The notes under the pieces: generated by a model | What the model was told of the DNA's origin: nothing | Seen by the model: the letters and a program-made list of their open reading frames with translations, nothing else | Databases searched by the model: none | NCBI RefSeq assembly: GCF_019457635.1 | Contig: NZ_CP080412.1 | Span: forward strand, 3,968,001 to 4,032,000 | From: Shewanella mangrovisoli | Lineage (GTDB): Bacteria; Pseudomonadota; Gammaproteobacteria; Enterobacterales; Shewanellaceae | Length of the DNA stretch: 64,000 nucleotides | Direction: 5' to 3' | Part shown: piece by piece, positions 42,466 to 50,948 of the stretch | How the letters are laid out: the number at the start of each line of letters is the position of its first letter | Numbering within the stretch: position 1 is the first letter of the stretch | Position numbers and translations under genes: made by a program

Positions 42466-42891
42466 ATGAAAGTCAGCGATATTATGAGCACTGAGGTCAT
42501 CTGCATTAGCGATGGTGCTAGCCTGAAAGATGCCCACCATTTAATGCAAACCCGCGGCGTGCGCCATTTACCTGTGATATCTGAAACCGACGGCACCTTA
42601 GTCGGCGTACTCACCCATAAGAAGATGATCGCCAGCGTATTGTCTATGTTGAACAAATACGGCCAAGGCGCATTGGATCGCAAGGAACGCTACACACCCA
42701 TAGCGACTGTGATGGACAAAGACTGCCAGCACTTAACCGCCGATGAGCCCTTAAGCGTGGTAGTGGAATACTTTATCGACAACAAACTCGGCTGCTTACC
42801 AGTAGTAGATAACGATAAGAAAGTATTAGGGATTGTCACCTCTTCCGACTTTATTAAGCTCTGCCGCACCCTGCTGCAACAGCAAGCTTAA
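42466..42891 (+). CDS. CBS-pair domain protein
   Basis: 141 residues from the ATG at 42466 (AAAGGA before it); the open frame extends 44 codons further with unrelated sequence. Two CBS domains are visible: MSTEVICISDGASLKDAHHLMQTRGVRHLPVI with LVGVLTHKKM, and VMDKDCQHLTADEPLSVVVEYFIDNKLGCLPVV with VLGIVTSSDF. Stand-alone CBS pairs bind adenine nucleotides and act as regulatory modules; the target is unknown. It is divergent from phoD. Confidence 0.88.
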   Translation: MKVSDIMSTEVICISDGASLKDAHHLMQTRGVRHLPVISETDGTLVGVLTHKKMIASVLSMLNKYGQGALDRKERYTPIATVMDKDCQHLTADEPLSVVVEYFIDNKLGCLPVVDNDKKVLGIVTSSDFIKLCRTLLQQQA

Positions 42892-42974
42892 CGCCTAACA
42901 TCCTCACTCTTTCTCGCTGGCCCTCGGTTATCAGGGCTGGCGAGAGTCATTATTTAAAAACTCCAAGGACGCCC

Positions 42975-43580
42975 GTGGCCAAGTTATTAACCCAAGAACA
43001 ATTTATCCGCGCCTATGAATGCGCCGAATTAGGCTGTATCACCAACCATGATCGCCTCACCCAATTGCTCGCCAATCCCGATTATGACGCTTTACATGAA
43101 TACAGCGCCTACTTTGGCAAAGCGGCGACACAAATCATCTGTATCAGTGACTTACAAAGTATGGAGGAATTGCATTTTGTCGCGGGCAACTTGAATTGGG
43201 ATGACCATGATCCCGATATGGTGAGGGCGATTATCGAACACCCACTCTGCGATGCGGGTACCGCCTTATTGCTTTACTGGTACGGACAAGGCTTTTATTA
43301 CTCCACGCCACAGAGGCTCGACACGCCTTTTGGACAGCTATTCAAAACCATCACCGAACGATTTGTTGCGCGCGGCTATGCCAGTTATAGAATCCATTTT
43401 GATCCGTTTAAAGAATGTTTTATGCCCTCATTAGAGGACGTCCTCACGAATGGATGCCAAATTCCAGGGGCTATTTTTGCCCCCTACAGCACAATGGAAA
43501 TCGAAACCGATGCAGGGCATTCAAGGTATCTACAATTTAAAAATGAACAGCTCAAATCGGGTAAATGGGGCCAGCAATAG
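42975..43580 (+). CDS. DUF4274-like protein
   Basis: 201 residues, GTG start at 42975 with AAGGA at good spacing. Soluble. The motif NWDDHDPDMVRAIIEHPLCDAGTALLLYWYGQG matches the DUF4274 core as I recall it, where a WDD(G) segment is followed by a C-D-x-G-T-A-L-L stretch. DUF4274 proteins often sit near toxin or immunity genes, but nothing of that kind is adjacent here. It follows the CBS gene by 83 bp, with a hairpin-forming sequence between. Confidence 0.65.
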   Translation: MAKLLTQEQFIRAYECAELGCITNHDRLTQLLANPDYDALHEYSAYFGKAATQIICISDLQSMEELHFVAGNLNWDDHDPDMVRAIIEHPLCDAGTALLLYWYGQGFYYSTPQRLDTPFGQLFKTITERFVARGYASYRIHFDPFKECFMPSLEDVLTNGCQIPGAIFAPYSTMEIETDAGHSRYLQFKNEQLKSGKWGQQ

Positions 43581-43621
43581 GCCCCGTTCTGTCTTTAATT
43601 AGAGCGCTTAAAGCCAAGCTA

Positions 43622-44992
43622 TTAACGTGATGAAACAGGCGTTGCTGGCGAAATACGGGTAAAACGCTGCCAGCGACCCGAGCGCCAACGGTGCACCATA
43701 ATCAAGCCTCGCACCCATTCATCGGCGGCAACGGCAAGCCAAGCGGCGAGCACGCCATAACCTAAATGCAGCCCAAAGAACCAAGCCAATAGCACGCCAA
43801 TTCCCCACATACTAAACAGGCCCACGCGCACCGGAAACGCCACATCCCCCGCGCCTTTTAATGCCGAAATAATCACCAGATTAAAGACTCGGCCAGTTTC
43901 GAGCGCGATGGAACCCAATAGCAGGAGTGCGGTAAGTTGAATGACCTCAGGGTTTTCACTCAGCCAGCCCACTATGGTAAAGCGCTGCCAATAAAAGGCT
44001 AACACTATGGAGAGGGAAGCAATAAAGCCCACAAGGCAATATTTTTGCACCCGCACAGTAATCTCATCGAACCATTGTTTACCGACGTAGTAACCGGTTT
44101 GAATTTGCGATGCCTGCCCAAGCGCCACCGCAAAACAGTAAATAAAGCGGCTGATATTCAAACCATAGGTATAGGCGGTCAACGAGAGTGTGCCCATCTG
44201 ACTAATAAAATAGATGATGGTCATCTGTGCCACGTTGTAGGACAGCATTTCGCCCGCATTGAGCAAACCTATGCGCATCACACTCCAATAGGTGCTGCGC
44301 GGCAATAACTTCAACCTTGGCATCGGCAGCGGGATACCTTTACGGTGGATCACCGCCAGCATAATCAAGGCACCGATAATCTGGCTGGTTACAGTCGAAA
44401 TCGCCACCCCAGTCACTCCATAAACCGGCAAACCAAAGGGAGAATAGAGGGCAATATAGTTACCCAGCACATTCATCAATCCCGTACTGGAGGTGACTAA
44501 CATGGCCGAGCGGGTAAAACCGTAGCTACGTAAGATGGCGGCAAAGGCGATGTTCATCACCAGCCCAATACTTAAACTGCCGCAGATCAGCAGATAGTCA
44601 TAACCATAGCCTGCGACCTCAGGCTCTAGGGCAAACAAACCGATAATGCCGTGGGCACCGAAAAACATCGATGCGCCCATAATCACGGCTAAGCCTAAAC
44701 TTAAGGCCACACTGGCGACACCAATATCGGTTGCTTGCTGCGTCTGCCCCGCACCATTATTTTGGCTGATCAGAATGCTGGCGCCCGTGCTGACCATCAT
44801 GGACATCACCATCATAAAAAACATCAATTGGGTGGTGAGCCCCACTGCGGCGACGGCATTATCGGAATAATGGCTCAGCATAAAAATATCGCTGATCCCG
44901 AGTAAGGACTGCAGCAAGGTTTCGATAAAAATCGGCCAAGTAAGGGCGACAATGCCCATGCGTTGTTGCAGGGTTTTAGCTGATTTGGCCAC
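43622..44992 (-). CDS. MATE-family efflux transporter
   Basis: 456 residues from a GTG start (AAGGATAGAAC before it) with about 12 membrane helices. MATE features include WPIFIETLLQSLLGISDIFMLSHYSDNAVAAVGL in helix 1-2, STGASILISQNNGAGQ, and the second-half repeat RIGLLNAGEMLSYNVAQMTIIYFISQMGTLSLTAYTYGLN. MATE pumps export cationic drugs or metabolites against sodium or proton gradients. It is monocistronic, with no adjacent regulator. Confidence 0.92.
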   Translation of the reverse strand: MAKSAKTLQQRMGIVALTWPIFIETLLQSLLGISDIFMLSHYSDNAVAAVGLTTQLMFFMMVMSMMVSTGASILISQNNGAGQTQQATDIGVASVALSLGLAVIMGASMFFGAHGIIGLFALEPEVAGYGYDYLLICGSLSIGLVMNIAFAAILRSYGFTRSAMLVTSSTGLMNVLGNYIALYSPFGLPVYGVTGVAISTVTSQIIGALIMLAVIHRKGIPLPMPRLKLLPRSTYWSVMRIGLLNAGEMLSYNVAQMTIIYFISQMGTLSLTAYTYGLNISRFIYCFAVALGQASQIQTGYYVGKQWFDEITVRVQKYCLVGFIASLSIVLAFYWQRFTIVGWLSENPEVIQLTALLLLGSIALETGRVFNLVIISALKGAGDVAFPVRVGLFSMWGIGVLLAWFFGLHLGYGVLAAWLAVAADEWVRGLIMVHRWRSGRWQRFTRISPATPVSSR

Positions 44993-45295
44993 GTTCTATC
45001 CTTACCGCTGGAAGACAAGTGAAATAGCAATAACACGCCAAGGTTGGCGAACGGTAATTTTCTTACATTTTTAGATTGTGCTCAATCTTTCATTACAACC
45101 AAACCGACCGCTGCAACCGTATTCATTCGCGACGCTTCCATCAACAAGTTTTATAAACAAGTGCTAATCAACTGAAATAGATGGAATTAATACCATATCA
45201 CCAATACACACTACCCTTTTCAACATTGAGCCGATACACTTTGCCGACCACAAGGGGCGATAAGCGCTCACCGAATATATTCAGGGAAACTGCAC
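44993..45295. other. Intergenic region between MATE and hydrolase genes
   Basis: 303 bp containing the divergent promoters. No gene, clear operator or copy of the left-end shared motif was seen. Confidence 0.5.
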
Positions 45296-46210
45296 ATGAA
45301 CCAACTCTATTTAGAAGACGGAATTAAACAATTGGTGAGCGAGTTTATCGCCGCAGGTTGCCCTTCGGTGCGCGAGCAAAGCCTTGAGGAACGACGTCAA
45401 GGTTACATCGCCAGCACGGTATTGGCTGGCGAGCCTGAAGCGGTGTTTGAGGTCAAAACCTTATCCCTTGAGGGCATCGAATTAACCTTATTTAAGCCCT
45501 CGGCGGACAACAACTTACCCGTGGTCATTTACTATCACGGCGGCTGTTTTGTCAGTGGCGGCATCGCTACCCATAACCAACAACTGCGTAAAATCGCCAA
45601 TGATTCTGGCGCATTAGTGGTGGCGGTCAGCTATCGCCTCGCCCCCGAGCATGTGTACCCAGCCGCCCATGACGATGCCTTCAATGCCGCCAATCTCGTG
45701 CAGCAACATTGCCAGCAATGGGGCGGCGATAACACCAATATCACCCTAATGGGCGACAGCGCCGGTGGTCATTTAGCCCTAGTCACTTGCCTGCGGTTAA
45801 AATCAAAAGGGCAATGGTTACCTAAAAAACAAGTGCTAATCTATCCTATGTTGGATGCGACCGCCAAGAGTCAGAGCTATATCGACAATGGCGACAAGTA
45901 CATCATCACCCGCGACACCCTGCTCACGGGCTTTGACATGTACCTCGATTGGCACCCCAGAACCGATGTCGAAGCCAGCCCACTTCGCAGCCAAGAGTTA
46001 GAAGGTTTACCCGAAACCCATATCATTACCGCCGAGTTCGATCCCTTGCTAGATGAGGGTGAACAGCTATTCCGTAACCTGTTAGATGCGGGCGTAAATG
46101 CCCATTGCCGCCGCTATTTAGGGGTGATCCACGGCTTCTTCCAACTCGCTGGCGTCAGTCAATCGGCGCGGGATGCCATGGTGCAGGTAACCCATATTAT
46201 TCGCGATTAA
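45296..46210 (+). CDS. HSL-family alpha/beta hydrolase
   Basis: 304 residues, no signal peptide. Oxyanion-hole HGGC in IYYHGGCFVSGG (about residue 81), nucleophile elbow LMGDSAGGHLALV (Ser about 158), EFDPLLDEG and the His in VIHGFFQL are seen. The usual HGGG is HGGC here, which is tolerated in the family. Members cleave short-chain acyl esters. It is a paralogue of the hydrolase at 10088 but lacks the transporter context. Monocistronic. Confidence 0.88.
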   Translation: MNQLYLEDGIKQLVSEFIAAGCPSVREQSLEERRQGYIASTVLAGEPEAVFEVKTLSLEGIELTLFKPSADNNLPVVIYYHGGCFVSGGIATHNQQLRKIANDSGALVVAVSYRLAPEHVYPAAHDDAFNAANLVQQHCQQWGGDNTNITLMGDSAGGHLALVTCLRLKSKGQWLPKKQVLIYPMLDATAKSQSYIDNGDKYIITRDTLLTGFDMYLDWHPRTDVEASPLRSQELEGLPETHIITAEFDPLLDEGEQLFRNLLDAGVNAHCRRYLGVIHGFFQLAGVSQSARDAMVQVTHIIRD

Positions 46211-46218
46211 CCTGCTTA

Positions 46219-46249
46219 AGCCGCATGCCTTAATGCTTGGCATGCGGCT
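46219..46249. terminator. Hairpin between convergent hydrolase and cupin genes
   Basis: 11-bp stem AGCCGCATGCC / GGCATGCGGCT with a 9-nt loop. No T-run, so termination is uncertain. Confidence 0.45.
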
Positions 46250-46293
46250 ATCGAATCTATTCAACGAACAACTCATTGCATGATAATGCGACG

Positions 46294-46776
46294 CTATTTC
46301 GCCTCTGGCCGACTCAGTTTGTGGATCACGTCTTGATGCTTTGGATACATGGCCAGCAAAGCTTCTTGGCTAAACAATTCAAAGTCATCGAAGGTAAAAC
46401 CCGGTGACACCATACAGCCCACCAGCGAAAACCCCGGTTGATTCATGGCCGAGCCAAAAATACAGCCCTTAGGCACTAAAAACTGTGGCCTTTCGCCAGC
46501 GGCTAAATCCAGCCCCAACTGCGCCGTGGTCAGCTCGCCCTCGGGGGAAATCATATAAATTGTCAGCGATTGACCCGCATGGAAATACCACATCTCATCG
46601 GCCGTGAGTCGATGAAAATGCGACACTTCGCCGGTTCGCAGTAAGAAATAAATGCTGCTCCACAGCTGACGACTCGGATCAAAAGCCGATTCTGAGCGAT
46701 AGGAAGAACGGTAATATCCGCCTTCAACATGCTGCTCAAGTTCTAAATACTGAATAAAATCATCTGCCGTGTGCAT
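46294..46776 (-). CDS. DUF985 cupin protein
   Basis: 160 residues. The cupin-5/DUF985 pattern is clear: LELEQHVEGGYYRSSYRS, SSIYFLLRTGEVSHFHRLTADEMWYFHAG (His-rich metal motif), PQFLVPKGCIFGSA and SLVGCMVSPGFTFDDFEL. Related cupins are small beta-barrels, some epimerase- or isomerase-like. No operon partner is present, and the substrate is unknown. Confidence 0.88.
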   Translation of the reverse strand: MHTADDFIQYLELEQHVEGGYYRSSYRSESAFDPSRQLWSSIYFLLRTGEVSHFHRLTADEMWYFHAGQSLTIYMISPEGELTTAQLGLDLAAGERPQFLVPKGCIFGSAMNQPGFSLVGCMVSPGFTFDDFELFSQEALLAMYPKHQDVIHKLSRPEAK

Positions 46777-47034
46777 AGTATTCCCTTAATTCAATTCATC
46801 TGCGCGGAGTTTACACTCTAAGTCTAATTTCATGAATCCTATCAGCCCCAAAACTCTTACCTGCACAGTTCAATCCCGTCAGTAGAAAATAAACATCTAA
46901 GACATAGGATTAAGATTTGTTTTCGCCCTAAAAAAAGCTAAATTCTAACCATAGACTGGGTTGCAAATTCCAACATTCGTCGCCATTGTCAAGGCGAGTA
47001 TTGAGTCATATCACCTTACATGGGAGCTTGTTTG

Positions 47035-47943
47035 ATGGTCAGTGTTGAGCAAATGGCTTTAGTGCTGGACGCGCTACCCGATCCGGCGTTTATCCTGTCC
47101 CAAAGCGGCCGCTATGTTGCCGTATTTGGTGGTAAAGATGCGCGTTATTACCACGACGGCAGTGGATTAGTCGGCCTTTACCTGAGCGATGTACTCAACC
47201 ACGAAAAAACCACTTACTACCTCAAGATTATTCAGCAAGCCTTAGACAGCCGTAAATTACTGATTGAGGAATATGAGCTCAGTAATAAGGATGTCAAAGG
47301 CTTATCCGATCAAGGTCCTTCAGAACCCATCTGGTTTGAGGGGCGCATTCAGGCGTTAGATTTTCTGGTGGATAACGAACCCGTCGTCCTCTGGGTCGCC
47401 AGTAATATTTCCAAGCGCCATAAGCTAGAAATACAACTGCGGCAATTAAGTGATACCGACCAACTGACTGGACTCTATAACCGCCGCCGCTTAGACCGTG
47501 ACTTACACTTTCTCTTCGACACTTTTAGCCGCCACCATATTCCGGCCTCGATCTTAGTGCTCGATCTGGATCACCTGAAGCTTATTAACGATCAACTGGG
47601 TCACCAAGCGGGCGATCGCGTCATCATGGCGGTCGCCGAAGCCTGCCAACAACAATTTCGCAAGACCGACAGCGCCTACCGTTTTGGTGGCGATGAATTT
47701 GTGATTGCCCTGCCCGGGGTTAACCATGACCAAGCCATAGTGTTTGCCGAATACCTCTGTGACTGCTGCTTCAAGGCATTGCAGCAACTCTCGGTAAAGG
47801 GATTATTTGCCACCGTCAGCATAGGTGTCGCCAGCATAGAAGCGGGCGATAAATCCTATGAAGACACTCTAAAACGCGCCGATGCCGCGCTCTATCAAGC
47901 CAAGCGGGATGGCAAAAACCGCGTTATCGCCAATAGTGCTTGA
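47035..47943 (+). CDS. PAS-GGDEF diguanylate cyclase
   Basis: 302 residues from the ATG at 47035 (GGGAG nearby). A PAS domain (about 5-130: LVLDALPDPAFILSQSGRYVAVFGG) is followed by a GGDEF domain with DTDQLTGLYNRRRL and the intact active site RFGGDEFVIAL; KRDGKNRV closes it. No membrane segment is present. An RxxD inhibitory site was not evident at the usual place. It should make cyclic-di-GMP from GTP under control of the PAS ligand or redox state, influencing biofilm and motility. Monocistronic, with a perfect palindromic terminator. Confidence 0.92.
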   Translation: MVSVEQMALVLDALPDPAFILSQSGRYVAVFGGKDARYYHDGSGLVGLYLSDVLNHEKTTYYLKIIQQALDSRKLLIEEYELSNKDVKGLSDQGPSEPIWFEGRIQALDFLVDNEPVVLWVASNISKRHKLEIQLRQLSDTDQLTGLYNRRRLDRDLHFLFDTFSRHHIPASILVLDLDHLKLINDQLGHQAGDRVIMAVAEACQQQFRKTDSAYRFGGDEFVIALPGVNHDQAIVFAEYLCDCCFKALQQLSVKGLFATVSIGVASIEAGDKSYEDTLKRADAALYQAKRDGKNRVIANSA

Positions 47944-47976
47944 TGCCGCATCGACCCAGTAAAGCACCAATAAAAA

Positions 47977-47994
47977 AGCGAACCTAGGTTCGCT
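47977..47994. terminator. Bidirectional palindromic terminator
   Basis: The perfect 18-bp palindrome AGCGAACCTAGGTTCGCT, between an A-run and a T-run, separates the GGDEF gene from the OsmC-YcaO gene. Confidence 0.85.
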
Positions 47995-48026
47995 TTTTTC
48001 TGTACTTCACACGCTATGAGTTGCGA

Positions 48027-50213
48027 TTATTGCGCCGCTTTGGCCTTGCGGGCGGCGTGCAGTTTCTTATAGCTCTCGATTAAGCGTAAATGTGGCTCAA
48101 TCCCTTCGAGCTGCATACTGGTCTTAGTTAAACCGCTGAAACGGACTTTACCAGTAACGCTGCCGACCACTTGTTCCATCACTTCCTCGCCAAACATGCG
48201 GGTAAAGCTATGGCTAAAGTCTTCGAGTTCAAGGTCTTCATCCAGCGTCACTTCCAGTACCGCGCTCATTGCTTGGAAGAACAGATTACGCTTCACGGTG
48301 TTGTCGTTAAATTGCAGGAACTCACCGACTAATTCCAGCGCCTCTTCATGCGCGCCGAGTGCCAGATAAATCAGGATCTTAAGTTCGATAATCGTCAACT
48401 TACCCCAGACGGTATTTTCATCGAAGACGATACCAATCAGGGTACGAATATCGGTGTAGTTATCGAGCTGACTTTCCTCTAAACGATTGACTAGGTTAAC
48501 CAATTGCTTAGTGCTTAAAGAATGCAGATTCAGAATATCTTCACGGTAATCCAGCGCCTTGTTGGTGTTGTCCCAAATCAGGTCTTCTACTGGATAAACT
48601 TCTGAGTAATCAGGCACTAAAATACGGCAAGCCGATGCGCCTAATTCGGTAAATTCGGCGACATACACCTCTTTACCCAGCTCTTCTAAAATGCCAAATA
48701 AGCGGTCCGCTTCCTCTTGGTTAGTGCCAGAGAAATCCCATTCGCAGAACTCATAGTCATGCTTACTGCTAAAGAAGCGCCAGGAGATCACCCCCGTTGA
48801 GTCGATAAAGTGCTCAACAAAGTTTTCAGGCTCGCTCACCGCCATGCTGTTAAAGGTCGGTTTTGGCACATCGTTTAAGCCTTCAAAACTGCGACCTTGG
48901 AGTAATTCGGTCAGGCTGCGCTCCAATGCCACTTCAAAGCTTGGGTGGGCACCGAAGGAGGCAAATACCCCGCCGGTTTTCGGGTTCATCAGTGTCACGC
49001 ACATCACTGGGAACTGGCCACCTAAGGAGGCGTCTTTCACTACCACAGGGAAGCCTTGTTCTTCTAAGCCCTTAATGCCCGCAAGAATGCTAGGGTATTT
49101 TTCTAACACCGACATAGGCACGTCTGGCAGAACGATTTCTTGCTCGATAATTTGGCGTTTCACCGCGCGCTCGAAGATTTCAGAGAGACACTGTACTTCG
49201 GCTTCTTTGATGTTGTTACCCGCGCTCATGCCATTGCTTAAGAACAGGTTCTCAATCAGATTCGATGGGAAGTACACAGTCTCGCCATCGGATTTACGGG
49301 TATACGGAATTGCACAAATACCGCGATCACGATTGCCCGAGTTAGTGTCGATAAGATGCGAGCCGCACAGCTCCTCATCGGGGTTATAAATCTCTAGGCA
49401 GTAGTCGTCTAACAGGCCCGCTGGCAGGGCGTCGTCTTCCTCGAGGGCAAACCATTTTTCGTTGGGATAATGCACAAACTCGCTGTTAGCGATCTCAACC
49501 CCAAAGAATTGGTCGTTATAGAAGAAGTTATTGTTTAAACGCTCGATAAACTCACCGAGAGCCGAGCACAGCGCGCTCTCTTTGGTTGCGCCTTTACCAT
49601 TGGTAAAACACATGGGCGATGCGGCATCACGGATATGCAGTGACCACACATTGGGCACAATATTACGCCATGAGGAAATCTCAATCTTCATCCCCAGCTC
49701 AGCCAAAATGCCAGTCATATTGGCAATGGTCTGCTCTAGCGGTAAGTCTTTACCCAAGATATAGGTGCTGCTGTCGTCGCCTGGATGGCCCATCAGTATG
49801 GCATTGGCGTCGGCATCGAGGTTTTCAACGGTTTCGATTCTAAATTCTGGGCCAGTCTGCACGACTTTCTTCACTGTGCAGCGGTCGATAGAGCGCAAAA
49901 TACCTTCGCGATCTTTATCCGAAATATCGTCGGGCAATTCGACATTGATCTGGAAAATCTGGTTGTAGCGATCTTCTGGGTCGACAATATTGTTTTGCGA
50001 CAGACGGATATTGTCCGTCGGAATATCGCGGGATTTACAATATACCTTCACAAAGTAGGCGGCGCACAATGCCGAAGAAGCTAAGAAGTAGTCGAAGGGA
50101 CTCGGCGCCGAGCCATCGCCCTTATAACGGATGGGCTGATCGGCCGTTACCGTAAAATCGTCGAACTTGGCTTCGAGTCTCAGGTTGTCGAGAAAATTAA
50201 CTTTGATTTCCAT
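48027..50213 (-). CDS. OsmC-YcaO fusion protein
   Basis: 728 residues from the ATG at 50213 (14 codons inside the maximal frame). The first ~135 residues are OsmC-like (RYKGDGSAPSPFDYFLASSALCAAYFVKVYCKSR, with the conserved Cys). A YcaO domain (about 180-560) follows, with CFTNGKGATKESALCSALGEFIERL and NIKEAEVQCLSEIFERAVKR, which carry ATP/Mg-binding Glu residues. A C-terminal helical TPR-like part ends the chain. YcaO domains phosphorylate amide backbones to install azoles or thioamides; E. coli YcaO assists RimO in beta-methylthiolation of ribosomal protein S12. No peptide precursor gene is adjacent, so a RimO-related housekeeping role is more likely than RiPP synthesis. Confidence 0.88.
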   Translation of the reverse strand: MEIKVNFLDNLRLEAKFDDFTVTADQPIRYKGDGSAPSPFDYFLASSALCAAYFVKVYCKSRDIPTDNIRLSQNNIVDPEDRYNQIFQINVELPDDISDKDREGILRSIDRCTVKKVVQTGPEFRIETVENLDADANAILMGHPGDDSSTYILGKDLPLEQTIANMTGILAELGMKIEISSWRNIVPNVWSLHIRDAASPMCFTNGKGATKESALCSALGEFIERLNNNFFYNDQFFGVEIANSEFVHYPNEKWFALEEDDALPAGLLDDYCLEIYNPDEELCGSHLIDTNSGNRDRGICAIPYTRKSDGETVYFPSNLIENLFLSNGMSAGNNIKEAEVQCLSEIFERAVKRQIIEQEIVLPDVPMSVLEKYPSILAGIKGLEEQGFPVVVKDASLGGQFPVMCVTLMNPKTGGVFASFGAHPSFEVALERSLTELLQGRSFEGLNDVPKPTFNSMAVSEPENFVEHFIDSTGVISWRFFSSKHDYEFCEWDFSGTNQEEADRLFGILEELGKEVYVAEFTELGASACRILVPDYSEVYPVEDLIWDNTNKALDYREDILNLHSLSTKQLVNLVNRLEESQLDNYTDIRTLIGIVFDENTVWGKLTIIELKILIYLALGAHEEALELVGEFLQFNDNTVKRNLFFQAMSAVLEVTLDEDLELEDFSHSFTRMFGEEVMEQVVGSVTGKVRFSGLTKTSMQLEGIEPHLRLIESYKKLHAARKAKAAQ

Positions 50214-50431
50214 TAGAATTTTTCCACTCAATATGCTCAAACGCGGTAATCGCATTCGTTACCGCACAGCATTGCCCTTGGGCGCTATCGTCTTGGGGGG
50301 AATTATCGGTGTTTTTCGCCCATTAGTCTTGGGTTAATTATGTTAAAAAAACACCAGCGGGATTTTTATGCCATGGGTTGCAAGCAGAGTAGTAAGATTT
50401 ATTGCAGCATCCACTGTGGTTTAGCCAAGGC

Positions 50432-50674
50432 TTAATGCTCGGCACTGCCTTGCTTATCCGCCTCGCGTTTGACCAGTAAAAAGGTGAGATACATCTTTGT
50501 CGGCAGGGATAACGCCATGCCAACGGCAACGCAAACGGCGCTGATAATAATGCCTTTTACGCCCATGGCTTCGACGGTTTGATTAAAGTTATGCAGATAA
50601 ATCCCAAGCATAATCAGGCACAGCCCAAGGCCAATGCAGATTTTTAACAGCGTGATCAGCCTTTGATTAGTCAC
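50432..50674 (-). CDS. Small two-helix membrane protein
   Basis: 80 residues with two hydrophobic segments (LLKICIGLGLCLIMLGIYL and GIIISAVCVAVGMALSL) and a charged C-terminus (KREADKQGSAEH). No family is recognised. The composition is typical of real small membrane proteins, and the frame is not overlapped by another gene. Confidence 0.6.
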   Translation of the reverse strand: MTNQRLITLLKICIGLGLCLIMLGIYLHNFNQTVEAMGVKGIIISAVCVAVGMALSLPTKMYLTFLLVKREADKQGSAEH

Positions 50675-50948
50675 AGTCCTGCCTTTAGTTGCGCGTCTTG
50701 TTTAAGCTCAAACAAACAAGCGCCGCCTATGTATAAAGATTAGCTAATATAATGAGCGCATTGGCTTATTTAGGCTTTGATTAAGATCAACGAAGTGACT
50801 CAGCCTGTCGTCCTCATCCTTAAGTCAAATACCATTGTGCACTTTTGTCGGTTACATTAGATTTTTGTTAACTTAAGCACTTAAGAATATTGGGGATTCG
50901 TTATACTGCCCTGCAATAATAAAGCGGCTTATTCCGGAGTTGTTGAAC

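Noticed and set aside
42905..42950. CTCGCTGGCCCT / AGGGCTGGCGAG hairpin after the CBS gene
   Set aside because: It has two G-U type mismatches and no T-run, so it is not listed as a terminator.
48027..50213. RiPP biosynthetic cluster based on YcaO
   Set aside because: No precursor peptide, dehydrogenase or exporter is adjacent; the OsmC-YcaO fusion is better explained as the stand-alone housekeeping type.
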